A stretch of DNA of 64,000 nt from JBEKIK01 sp963838495 (GTDB lineage: Bacteria > Planctomycetota > Planctomycetia > Pirellulales > Thermoguttaceae): positions 434,001-498,000 of the forward strand of contig CAWIRC010000001.1 of NCBI GenBank assembly GCA_963838495.1. Reading direction: 5' to 3'. Under the pieces are notes generated by a model, which did no database searches, was not told where the DNA came from, and worked only from the letters and a program-made list of their open reading frames with translations. This document shows positions 40,701 through 48,128 of this stretch, one piece after another. The translations under genes were made by a program, and so were the position numbers. Position 1 is the stretch's first letter; each line of letters begins with the position of its first letter.

Positions 40701-42608
40701 AAACACGGCGGTGCCAACGCCGCCCGGCGTCGGGACTGTAAGCGTGACACCCGCGGGCAGAGGAGGTATCGTAAAAGTCGCCGGGCTGGGAGTATAGCTG
40801 ACGGTTTGCGCGCCGGGGGTTTCCAGTTCGACAACGTCGCCCTGGTCGCCGGTTATAGCCGCCGGGGTGCCGGCCGCAATGAAGACTTGCACGTTCCAAA
40901 CGGCATTGTTGGGGGCCGGTTCGCGGACCACGATGTCGTCGTCGCCGGCCAGGGAGTCGATCAAGAGGACCGAGATATTAAGGTAGGTCACCGTGGGCTG
41001 GTCGTTGACGTCGACGGTGAAGTCCTGCACGCCGTCGGCGCCGGGGGTTGTGGAGCTGTCGCGGGCGATGACTGTAATGTCGTCATCCTCGCTGGAACCC
41101 AGGACCAGGACCGGCCCGCCGCCTGGAGGGCCCACCACGGTGATGGCTTCGATGTGGTCCCAGCTAATTCGCTGGGAGGCGCCGAACGTGTTCAGCCCGC
41201 CCTCGTCACTTTCCGGACCGGCTTCGACGCTGGATGGTCCTGCCGGGAACAGCGCGACGGCGTCGCCGGCCGTGCTGCCGATCGGGTCGCCGCCGTTGAC
41301 AAACACGGGGATCGCGCCGGGCCGGACGTTGAAGGTATCGTTGCCTTCCAAACCCGCGACTTCCAGGGCCTCGATGTTGGCGTAAGTAACCGTGCCGTCG
41401 ATCGACAAGTTGTTGCCGTCGTCCACCTGCACGGTGTTCGCGGGTGTCGCGGCATAGAGGAGAAAGGTGAACGGCGCAGCGGAGGCGTTGATGTTGAAGG
41501 TCTGGGAGAGGGCATTGCCCACCACCGCCAGACGATCGTTGCCGCCGGCAAGGTCGACATTCAGCGCCCCGAGGATATTCGTGTAGTTGATCACCGGCGC
41601 AATGACTTGCTGCGGCGGTTGGCCTAGACGCACCAGTGAAATGCCGTCCTTTATCTGGCCGCTGGCAGCGCCGGCCACCGTGACGGTCATCGAGTCGTCG
41701 CCCGATGTGGCCACGACGCTCAGGGTATTGCCGCCGGCGTTGAGGTTGATCACTTCCACGCCTGTGAAACTGACCGAGCCGAAGCCCGTCTCGGTCACGG
41801 TTTGGGCGGCCAAGTCCACGCTCACCGCCCCGGCGCCGCTGGCGTTGAACGTCAGCACGTCGCTGGCCGAAGGATTGTTTCCATGGATCGCGACGTTGAA
41901 ATAAGGATGATTGCCGGCGACGGTGAACTGGTCGTCGCCGTCCAGGCCGTCGATCACCAGGTCGTCCATGTTCGTTTGGGTGATCGCAGCCCGTCCGGTA
42001 TAAGTCACCGCCCCGGTCACTCCGGCCACGCTGAAGATGTCGTTCTGGCCCGTGCCGAGAATCGTAAGCACGTCGTCGCCGTCCTGCGTGTCGCCGATAA
42101 AGTTCAGTGTCTTGCCCGCCCCGAATCCTATGAACGAAATCGGCACGCCGATAGTCGTAATATCGCCCCGGTCGGCCGCGGTATTGGGCGTGAGCGTATA
42201 ATCGACGCCCACTGCGCTTGATGATCCTGCCACGCTAAGCGTGGTAGCAACGCCCGCCACCGCAGTCAGATGTTCGATTGTTCCATAGGTTACCGTTACC
42301 CCCGTGCCTGCCACGCCGGTTATGGTCTGCGCCGATACATCGACGGACACCGTAGCGGCGGTGCCGTTTACGATCAGCGTATCGCTGCCAGTCGGATCGC
42401 CGCCGTTTACCGTGATGCTGGTCAACCCGGTGGGCGTGTTCGCATTGTTGATGTTGATCTCGTCGCTGCCTGCAAGAGCATTGATCGTGAGTGTGTTCTT
42501 GTTAGCGAACTCGATCGTCTCTTGCCCGTTCAACGGAGACCACGCCAGTCGTGACGCCGTCCGACGAGCCAAATCCGTAATTGATGGCATTATCGGCGTT
42601 TGTGGCAT
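34764..42608 (-). CDS. Giant surface protein, C-terminal 2,600 residues
   Basis: This is the largest frame of a protein split by sequence indels. True coding begins upstream; the first 26 or so residues here are noise and sense starts at GQETIEFANKNTLTINALAG. Domains in order: beta-rich repeats with GGDPTGSDTLIVNG and GDDxF motifs to about residue 1,150; a PPC-like or Ig-like segment (ANEYQANAAFVGSGSTLQIQHA region); bacterial Ig-like domains (TLPTFWGTAEADAVIRIYVD); an FG-GAP/VCBS-like part (GDLDGNGHVDLGTYHDG, ADMDQDGITDVGVYTPDG); and four 105-residue repeats. A short tail ends in NWTA. It is presumably exported and exposed on the cell surface. No enzyme motif is seen. Confidence 0.85.
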   Translation of the reverse strand: MPQTPIMPSITDLARRTASRLAWSPLNGQETIEFANKNTLTINALAGSDEININNANTPTGLTSITVNGGDPTGSDTLIVNGTAATVSVDVSAQTITGVAGTGVTVTYGTIEHLTAVAGVATTLSVAGSSSAVGVDYTLTPNTAADRGDITTIGVPISFIGFGAGKTLNFIGDTQDGDDVLTILGTGQNDIFSVAGVTGAVTYTGRAAITQTNMDDLVIDGLDGDDQFTVAGNHPYFNVAIHGNNPSASDVLTFNASGAGAVSVDLAAQTVTETGFGSVSFTGVEVINLNAGGNTLSVVATSGDDSMTVTVAGAASGQIKDGISLVRLGQPPQQVIAPVINYTNILGALNVDLAGGNDRLAVVGNALSQTFNINASAAPFTFLLYAATPANTVQVDDGNNLSIDGTVTYANIEALEVAGLEGNDTFNVRPGAIPVFVNGGDPIGSTAGDAVALFPAGPSSVEAGPESDEGGLNTFGASQRISWDHIEAITVVGPPGGGPVLVLGSSEDDDITVIARDSSTTPGADGVQDFTVDVNDQPTVTYLNISVLLIDSLAGDDDIVVREPAPNNAVWNVQVFIAAGTPAAITGDQGDVVELETPGAQTVSYTPSPATFTIPPLPAGVTLTVPTPGGVGTAVFNDSTGTPNNSIISITPFILTVVGSSFSYISSPGGAEQAIYDGQSGSDNLTVNGSANNDTFIHTPGVADNAGTFKVNNLLGLDYQNLGAGSVLTVNGLAGTNTLIANGTAANDLFQVDATTGTVHLNSRQPIVATAIQNLRLVGLAGDDTFKLAGPLPYTNVVLEGDEHSSSNILNLTGATGLVTVNLADSTVPTDTTITGYGGTVTLIGVEVANLDAATFGMTVNGTVHDDVITYTPTGASAGTFQLAGLSTVFNFTTVNGTFLITGGAGAVGTVGNTDKVIVQGTNSRDLFVIDKGARTAQVFAYNINPLKTVLLDPTIQVLTALGLLGQDTFQVIPAAGVPAFTGDGTGVNNLVVYVDGGGDASGENNALVIQGAGGTTLPSTTFVVVNRGANFTSGTVRVFENPTGAGPKADPDINYVNIQVVSPNVATIDGQPNLLIMGPDLNEPNEYQANAAFVGSGSTLQIQHASIFPNYTEFPGVPSDNDYYRVVAQTTGTLDFQVYFKIFSTALLPAGGNLNLQALDVNGNVIATAPGTFGAVGATANARVRIPAVAGQSYFLHVFGQLPGEGPSAVVNAYDVTIIDTPPPVPQNLELDDVVILDTIAAGPSTTTSFSGNTAITSPVGGTLSTVNNFYNGRYLTFTSGQLAGQRVTITGYVGATHTFTVSAGLTAAPTAGNSFIIESLDSGRSQNDNVTRDNTPTIYIRLDDGIFLHDLPGNGTDEIPPPVTGVTIVIPFQATTLAPGYRIAIFDEGSTPPQNNTAPQTPLGYAVATAQEGVYVFTTPVLTDGSHFLTARVQMIDPATPTQTGFGDRSLALEVFIDTVPPPVMFGQPNVPNSGLVSDTGVGFNQPTLVDLITSTTLPTFWGTAEADAVIRIYVDAPQPGFPYGNGIFDPAIDFQIAMTTAIPLDGTNQYPNGYWEATSDVNLNAAPFPLDGLRTFFVTAEDPAGNVNPTPPGSIQLSQQLQIFLDTQGPQVTNVQINSVNSTYHLFNDLKTDNASQGPTPLVNSLVISFQDLPARIAQFLADALKLEIAETPGIYQLKGDANGIIPIQQIIVTNNPPVAGSPATATVQLIFAKPLPDDRFTLTISDEIQDLAGNHLDGESNASEPQEVPSFPSGDGVPGGDFVARFTVDSRPEIGTWSGGNEYIDTNGNLLFDSTNTDYVNRDLVYSLGYTSDEIFAGNFGAPYINEAGTPNGFSKLAAYGRDTNGVYRWMFLTDAAGVINTIVQPLNTNGKPFNAEPVAGNFDGNAANGDEIGLYDGTTWYFDTNRNGFIDAGDARFIGAIRGYPFVGDLDGNGHVDLGTYHDGIFYFQLWNGGNYSSTVQSFSLFGTGLPQLGALTRPVAADMDQDGITDVGVYTPDGSGATGTQASEWFWFLSNFAAPTPGVVTVFSSPGRKFTQTPLGPDLFAKFGNNYAMPVVGNFDPPYNIKSSGASTNGSTSTQTGPAPSFALTGPTSGTYAPGQDITINWTAASVSANDVITLCLDQDTTLWNGNEKWIEVDKVAAANGNGNYTFDPSGIAPGTYYVGGYMYDKVSHVFINAHLTAPITIPRQTFTLTGPTSGTYAPGQDITITWNAGNVSPNDVVTLCLDQDTTLWNGNEKWIEVNKVAAANGNGNYTFDPSGIAPGTYYVGGYMYDKASHVFTNAHLTAPIKIPSPSFALNSPTSGTYAPGDSMTITWTAANVSASSVITLCLDQDTTLWNGNDHWIEVDKVAAANGTGSYTFNLTGFAPGTYYVGGYMYDKASHVFTNAHLTAPIKIPTPSLGLNSPTSGTYTPGNSMTITWTAANVSASSVITLCLDQDTTLWNGNDHWIEVNKVAAANGTGSYTFNLTGFAPGTYYVGGYMYDKTLKTFTNSHLMQSIIIGSGSSQSQSNALSVDVDSKKKSTGTDGASLAEGSNISDITSKDIVFSSARLGASNYPQPLTDTKGSDIQDEENILTQTDAGEELAAIDKVMQNQEAWLEQTSENWTA
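35090..36350 (-). repeat. Four tandem 315-bp repeats in the giant gene
   Basis: The landmark CCGCCCACGTAATA recurs with exact 315-bp period (anchors 35151, 35466, 35781, 36096). Each unit encodes 105 residues with PTSGTYAPGQDITINWTA, ITLCLDQDTTLWNGN and PGTYYVGGYMYDK. The units resemble Kre9/KNH-like beta-sandwich domains (an inference). Units 1-2 and units 3-4 are closest to each other, indicating stepwise duplication. Confidence 0.9.
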
Positions 42609-45600
42609 TGATGGTCAGCGAGCCGACGACCATATTGACCAGGTCGAGCATCGGCTCGACGTTTATGAAGTTCACCAGTTGGGTGCCGCCCCCACCGCTG
42701 GTAAATACGATGGTGCTCGTGCCCGCGCCCGCTTGCGGGCCAACGGAATAAATGTCCGAACTGGCTGTGCCGCCCGTGAGCGTTAATGAGTCGATGCCTA
42801 TTCCGCCATCGTAAACCAGCGGGATCAAAAACGGCGCAGTGGAGCTGTCTACAGTCAGTGCATCCGCTCCGTTGCCCGCGGCGATCACCAGAGATTCGAT
42901 ATTGGCCGTGGGGATGCTGACCGTCTTCAAGGCGCCCAATACAGGGGCCGTAACCTGGACGGTCGCCGTCGCGCCCCCGGTGGCGGTGATTGCGTCGCCG
43001 CCCGAGGTGCCGTTTACCCGGATCGTGTCGATGCCGGCAAGCGGATCAATTGTGAATGTGCCGGTAACCACGGTGAAATTGATCGCCAGGTTGCTCCCGT
43101 CGCGCGTAACAGTGCCTGCGCTAGTACCGGTGGGTGTATAGTTAATGCCGTCCGGACCCGGAGTGCCGTTGATCGTCAAGGCATTGTTGGCCGCAACATT
43201 CAGCACCTCGACGCCCGCGAAACTGACCGGGTTGAAGCCCGTCTCGGTCACAGTTTGCGCGGCCAGGTCCACGCTCACCGCCCCAGCGCCATTACCCGTG
43301 AAGTTAAGCACGTCGCTGGCCGAAGGATCGCCGCCGCTGACCAGCAAGCTATTGAATGGATGATTGCCGGGAATGTTAAACGTATCGTCGCCGTCCAGGC
43401 CGTTGAGTGTGAGCCGTCCTATGGCAGTAGAGGCGATAGTGGCCCGAGTCAAGTTGCCGTTCGGATCGGCGATGGTGACGTTCCCCGTTCCCGCCGCCAC
43501 GTTGAAAACGTCGTTACCCGGCGTCCCATTGACCACCAGCGGACTGGTTGCACCCGTCCCGGTGAAGGACAGCGTAGTCGTGGAATCGAAACCGGTAAAG
43601 TCGATGGGAAAGCGGGCGTCGCTTTCGATCGTTCCACCGGCAACATTCACCGCCGGGGTGTAGATGTAAGTGCTGGAACCGGTTACGGCCAAGGTGGTGC
43701 TGGCGCCCCGGTTAACAATGACGTGCTCGATCGTACCCGTAGTAAGGCTAATGGGTATGGCGCCTCCGGTGCCGGTCGCGCCCGTAATCTGATCGATAGC
43801 GGTGGCCACGGTTACAGTAGTCCCGACGCCATTTACAATCAGCGTGTCGCTGCCCGTCGGATCGCCGCCGTTGACCGTTATCCCAGTCAACCCGCTGGGC
43901 GTGTTCGCATTGTTGATGTTGATCTCGTCGCTGCCGGCCAAGGCGTTTATCGTGAGAGTAGTCTTGTTTGAGAACTCGATCGTCTCCTGTCCGTCAACCG
44001 ATACCAGGCCGTTTGTCGCCAACGAGCCGACCGAGTAGTTGATGGCGTTGTCGGCATTGGTGCCGTTGACCACGAGAGTCCCGCCCACCAGGTCAAGCAC
44101 GGGTGCAAGGTTCAGAAAATTGACCGACTCTGTTCCGCCGGCAAATACCAGCTTGCTCATTCCCGCTCCCACGCCCGGGCCAGGCGTGTACGTATCGCCG
44201 CCGGTAGCCGTTCCGCCCTGGAGCATCAACGAGTTGCTCCCGCTGCCGCCGTCGTATGTAATCGGGATCGCAAACGGCGCAGTGCTGCTGTCCACCGTTA
44301 GTTTGTCGTTGCCCGCGCCGCCGTTTATCGCCAGTGCGGAAACGTCGGCCAGGACGAGGCTTGCTGTTTTCAGGCCGTCGACCTGCACCGTAGGCGTAGT
44401 GGCGTCGCCAATGGCCGTTATCACGTTGTTCCCGGCCGTGCCGTTGACCGTCACCGTATTGCTCCCGCCTAGCGGGTCAATCGAAAACGTCCCTCCGATG
44501 CGGCTGAAGTTGAACAAGGTGTTCAATCCGGCGTTCTGGAATTGGCCTGCCTGGACATCGGCAGGCGTATAGCTGATCGTATCGGACCCGGCCGTACCGT
44601 TGAGCGTCAGCGTATCTGCGCCGCCACCGCCGCCGCCATCGAGGGTCACTTGCTCGATGCCGCTGTAAGTCACCGTGCTGCCAAACCCCGTGATCGTGGC
44701 CGTGCCCAGATTGACTGTTATGTTTTCCACGCCAACGGTTCCTGTCATATTCAGCACGTCGCTGGCGCTCGGTTCGTCGCCTTCCAAGGTGATGTTGGCA
44801 TATGGCAACGTAGCCTGAAGCTGGAACGTGTCGTCACCTGCCAGGCCGACCAGCCTCAAGTTCTGGATCGTTATCGGCGGAATCGTCGTCACTGCAATCG
44901 GCTGGCGGTTGTTGAGTTTCACCGTACCAGTTGCATCGACCTGGAATAAGTCGTTGGCGGTCGTGCCATTGGCTACCAGGGTGTTGGTTCCGCCCAGGCC
45001 GTTAACGGTCAATACGGAGCCGGCGGCAATGTTCTGATAGCTAAGCCCCAGCAGGTCGTTGATTTGAAACGCGCCGGCGTTGCCGTTGGCCCCCGGCGTA
45101 TGGGTGAACGTGTCGTCGCTTGCGGTGCCGCGAACCGTTAAATTATCGACGCCCGACTGGCCGTCATAAATCACCTGTTCGATCCCGCCCGGCGAAGAAG
45201 TGTAATTCAACGCCGGAATGGTGAACGGGGCCATGGTGATCAAGGAATTGGAGCCGCCCTGGTCCAGCAGCAGTGTGCCGCTGTCGGCCCCGGTCGGCGT
45301 GTAAATCACCGTATTGGATCCGGGTGTCTCAAAAACGAGCTTATCGCTGGCAGCCGGTGGACCGCCCGCCACAAACACCTGCACATTCCAAGCCGCTCCG
45401 TTGGGCGCAGGAGCGCGAATGTCAAAATCGTCATCTCCAGACAGCCCGTCCAAATACAGCGTCGGCGCATTAATAAGCAGGATATCAGGTCCCTGGTTGA
45501 CCGATACCGTGAAATCCTGCACGCCGTCGCATCCGACGTTGTAGGAACTGTCCCGGGCAATGACCGTTATATCGTCGTCGCCGTTAGTGCCCACAATCAG

Positions 45601-45816
45601 TACGGGACCCGGGCCGACGATCGAGCCGATTGTCTCGATGTGCGCAAAACTGACCGTGGCGTTCGATCCCACCTGGAAGCCGCCCTGGTCCTTTTGCGGC
45701 CCGGCGAAAAATGTCACCGGTCCTCCTCCAGAGATATTGAATCTGATCGCCGGGCAAAACGCCGATCGGGTCGCCGCCGTTGACAAAAATCGTCGTATTG
45801 GCAGATGGCGTAACAT
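42502..45816 (-). CDS. Giant surface protein, middle part
   Basis: An 1,104-residue frame with beta-rich repeats continuous in style with its neighbours: NGTNADNAINYSVGSL, VEFSNKTTLTINALAGSDEININN, DGQSGVDNLTVRGTASDDTFTHTPG and GLDGDDTFNIPGNHPF. The first 27 residues and the last 6 are out-of-frame noise. At the downstream junction one extra T (42529-42530, plus strand) breaks VSVDGQETIEFANK; removing it restores the paralogous phrase VSVDGQETIEFSNK. At the upstream junction (about 45737-45745) GDQI joins NISGGGPVTFFAGP after removal of one base. It has no start of its own. Confidence 0.8.
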   Translation of the reverse strand: MLRHLPIRRFLSTAATRSAFCPAIRFNISGGGPVTFFAGPQKDQGGFQVGSNATVSFAHIETIGSIVGPGPVLIVGTNGDDDITVIARDSSYNVGCDGVQDFTVSVNQGPDILLINAPTLYLDGLSGDDDFDIRAPAPNGAAWNVQVFVAGGPPAASDKLVFETPGSNTVIYTPTGADSGTLLLDQGGSNSLITMAPFTIPALNYTSSPGGIEQVIYDGQSGVDNLTVRGTASDDTFTHTPGANGNAGAFQINDLLGLSYQNIAAGSVLTVNGLGGTNTLVANGTTANDLFQVDATGTVKLNNRQPIAVTTIPPITIQNLRLVGLAGDDTFQLQATLPYANITLEGDEPSASDVLNMTGTVGVENITVNLGTATITGFGSTVTYSGIEQVTLDGGGGGGADTLTLNGTAGSDTISYTPADVQAGQFQNAGLNTLFNFSRIGGTFSIDPLGGSNTVTVNGTAGNNVITAIGDATTPTVQVDGLKTASLVLADVSALAINGGAGNDKLTVDSSTAPFAIPITYDGGSGSNSLMLQGGTATGGDTYTPGPGVGAGMSKLVFAGGTESVNFLNLAPVLDLVGGTLVVNGTNADNAINYSVGSLATNGLVSVDGQETIEFSNKTTLTINALAGSDEININNANTPSGLTGITVNGGDPTGSDTLIVNGVGTTVTVATAIDQITGATGTGGAIPISLTTGTIEHVIVNRGASTTLAVTGSSTYIYTPAVNVAGGTIESDARFPIDFTGFDSTTTLSFTGTGATSPLVVNGTPGNDVFNVAAGTGNVTIADPNGNLTRATIASTAIGRLTLNGLDGDDTFNIPGNHPFNSLLVSGGDPSASDVLNFTGNGAGAVSVDLAAQTVTETGFNPVSFAGVEVLNVAANNALTINGTPGPDGINYTPTGTSAGTVTRDGSNLAINFTVVTGTFTIDPLAGIDTIRVNGTSGGDAITATGGATATVQVTAPVLGALKTVSIPTANIESLVIAAGNGADALTVDSSTAPFLIPLVYDGGIGIDSLTLTGGTASSDIYSVGPQAGAGTSTIVFTSGGGGTQLVNFINVEPMLDLVNMVVGSLTINATNADNAINYGFGSSDGVTTGVVSVERARDDRVR

Positions 45817-47296
45817 TGAACGTGTCGTTGCCGGCCAGGCCGTTTACATGAAGATGCTCGGTATTGGCGTAATTGACCGTTTCCAGCGATCCAACAGTGA
45901 CCAAAGTGCCGTTGATTGTGATGGTTTCGCCGATTTGCGTGCCGTTTACAGTAAGTTGATCGTTGCCCCCCAGCATATCGACGTTAAACGTGGCAATATC
46001 GCTGCCGTTGATCAATGGTGAAGAATCGATCCCCGGTACGCTGCTGTTACGCTGCGCGCTGACCGCATTGGCGCCCGAAGGTGTAACGGCCAATTCGTCG
46101 TCGCCCACGGTGGTTTTGATGGAAAGGTTCTGGCTGTTGGCATTGGCATTGATGATTTCTATGCCTGTGAAGCCGACCGAATTGAAGCCGGTTTCGGCAA
46201 TGGTTTGAGCGGCCAGGTCCGCTGTAACTAGCCCGGCGCCGCTGGCGTTGAAGTTCAGCACGTCGCTGGCCGAAGGATTGTTTCCATGGATCGCAACGCT
46301 GAAATAGGGATGATTGCCGGCGACGGTGAACTGGTCGTCGCCGTCCAGGCCGTCGATCACCAGCTCATCCATGTTCGTTTGCGTGATCGCGGCCCTCCCC
46401 GTATAAGTCACTGCCCCGGTGACCCCCGCCACGCTGAAGCTGTCGTTCAGGCTAGTGCCGAGGATTGTCAGCACGTCGTCGCCATCCTGCGTGTCGCCGA
46501 CAAAGTTCAGGGTCTTCCCCGTGTCGTATCCAACGAACGAAATAGGGACGCCAATAGTCGTGATATCCCCCCGGTCGGCTGCAGTACCTGGAGAAAGCGT
46601 GTAATTAACGCCTACCGCGCTCGATGATCCTGCCACGCTAAGGGTGGTGGAAACGCCCGCCACAACCGTCAGGTGTTCGATGGTCCCGTATGTTACGGTT
46701 ACGCCCGTGCCTGCCACGCCCGTTATTGTCTGCGCCGATACGTCAACGGCCACCGTCGCGGCCGTGCCGTTTACGATAAGCGTGTCGCTCGCGGTCGGAT
46801 CGCCGCCGTTGACCGTGATTCCCGTCAATCCGCTGGGAGCGGATGAATTGTTGAGATTGATTTCGTCGCTGCCCGACAGGCCGTTTATGGTAAGCGTAGT
46901 CTTATTGGCGAATTCCACAGGCTCGAAGCCGTCCACCGAGACTTGCCCGCTGTTTACACCTATGCCGCCGACCAAGGCGGTATTCGTATTCGGCCCGACC
47001 TTGTAGTTGATGGCGTTGTCGGCGTTTGTGGCATTGACCACGAGCGTGCTTGTGACCAGATCGATCATTGGCTCGATGTTCTTGAAAAACACCGTCTGTT
47101 TCACAAGTCCCAGGGTTTGAACGTCATTGCCCGAGCCTATTTCCGACCCCACGTTATAGATGTCATTGTCAACTGCAGTACTGCCTAGTAGCCTTAGGCT
47201 GTCGCTGCCGTCGCCGCCGTCGTAGGTGATGCCGTTGGCGATGGCTACCAGGCCGCTGCTGTTGTTGAACGTCCAACCGGTCGTTGCCCAGGCCAC
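45584..47296 (-). CDS. Giant surface protein, third part
   Basis: A 570-residue frame carrying the module TLTINGLSGSDEINLNN, TLIVNGTAATVAVDVSAQTI, DTQDGDDVLTILGTSLND and AGNHPYFSVAIHGNNPSASD. Its DNA is nearly identical to 41760-42480 in the C-terminal part (offset about 4.4 kb), showing internal duplication. The end beyond NGGDPIGVLPGDQIQ is noise. At the upstream junction near 47262, LDV from the previous frame joins NNSSGLVAIANGITYDGGDG after removal of one base. Repeats with GGDxxxD patterns recall calcium-binding surface proteins, but the canonical GGxGxDxUx nonapeptide array is not present. Confidence 0.8.
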   Translation of the reverse strand: MAWATTGWTFNNSSGLVAIANGITYDGGDGSDSLRLLGSTAVDNDIYNVGSEIGSGNDVQTLGLVKQTVFFKNIEPMIDLVTSTLVVNATNADNAINYKVGPNTNTALVGGIGVNSGQVSVDGFEPVEFANKTTLTINGLSGSDEINLNNSSAPSGLTGITVNGGDPTASDTLIVNGTAATVAVDVSAQTITGVAGTGVTVTYGTIEHLTVVAGVSTTLSVAGSSSAVGVNYTLSPGTAADRGDITTIGVPISFVGYDTGKTLNFVGDTQDGDDVLTILGTSLNDSFSVAGVTGAVTYTGRAAITQTNMDELVIDGLDGDDQFTVAGNHPYFSVAIHGNNPSASDVLNFNASGAGLVTADLAAQTIAETGFNSVGFTGIEIINANANSQNLSIKTTVGDDELAVTPSGANAVSAQRNSSVPGIDSSPLINGSDIATFNVDMLGGNDQLTVNGTQIGETITINGTLVTVGSLETVNYANTEHLHVNGLAGNDTFNVTPSANTTIFVNGGDPIGVLPGDQIQYLWRRTGDIFRRAAKGPGRLPGGIERHGQFCAHRDNRLDRRPGSRTDCGH

Positions 47297-48128
47297 CAGA
47301 AATCGTCAGGGCCTCGATATTGGTAAAATCGATCGGCACCCACTTGTTTGCCAGATTGGCTTGCAGCGTGATTCGGGTGCCGGAACCACCTTGCACTGCC
47401 GTTATCAGGTCCGGGCCGCTGCTGCCGATGAAGTTGAGCGTATCGATGTTGGCGAGCCCGTCGAGCGACAAGTTGTTATCGGCGTTGTTGAAATTGATGA
47501 CGTTGATCGTTGGTCCGGAAGCCGTGCTCAGTTCGGCGCTTGAACCGCTCAAGGGCGAGTAATTCACCGAGTTGACGCCTGCCGTAAGACTGACGTTTAG
47601 GGTATCGCCGTCATTGTCGTTCGTGTCGCCGCCGTTAAGAGTCAACCGCGACACGCCGCTCGGCAAGCCATATCCCTGGACTACGAAGTCGTCTATTGCC
47701 CCATCCGAACCGTTCACGTTGATATTTTCTACGCCGCTGAAGCTCAACTGATTGGCGCTGGTGGAATTGATGGTCGATGCCCCCAGGTCGATCGTGGTTG
47801 TTACTCCGACCGCAGGCGTATAGCTGATCGTGTCGCTGCTGGCGTCGGAATCGCCGCCCTCGATACGAATCGCCGGATTCGCCGGGAGGGTCAGCAGGCT
47901 GAAATTTGCGTTAAACGTATCGTTGCCGTCCAATCCGCGAAGGACCATGGATGAAACGTTCGCTGTCTGGTCCAAAAAGATCTTCAGGCTGCCGTTGATG
48001 CGGACATAAGGCGAGGGTCCGAATCCGGGGCCGTCAACGCCGAAGCCGAACGCGTCGTCGGCTTGCGTGCCATTAATGATCGCCGTGTCTGTTCCTCCCA
48101 GCGTACCCGAGCCGAAGCCGGTGCCCAA
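47169..48128 (-). CDS. Giant surface protein, second part
   Basis: A 319-residue frame: TGFGSGTLGGTDTAIINGTQADDAFGFGVDG, then VLRGLDGNDTFNANFSLLT and NIEALTISGGLGNDR. It is continuous in style with both neighbours. Upstream it joins the LEPR-XLL frame through YSGWGGAITSSNSSGAAILG once one C is added to the CCC at 48212-48214. Downstream it continues into the frame starting NNSSGLVAI. The start codon here is not real. Confidence 0.78.
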   Translation of the reverse strand: MGTGFGSGTLGGTDTAIINGTQADDAFGFGVDGPGFGPSPYVRINGSLKIFLDQTANVSSMVLRGLDGNDTFNANFSLLTLPANPAIRIEGGDSDASSDTISYTPAVGVTTTIDLGASTINSTSANQLSFSGVENINVNGSDGAIDDFVVQGYGLPSGVSRLTLNGGDTNDNDGDTLNVSLTAGVNSVNYSPLSGSSAELSTASGPTINVINFNNADNNLSLDGLANIDTLNFIGSSGPDLITAVQGGSGTRITLQANLANKWVPIDFTNIEALTISGGLGNDRLDVQQQQRPGSHRQRHHLRRRRRQRQPKATRQYCS

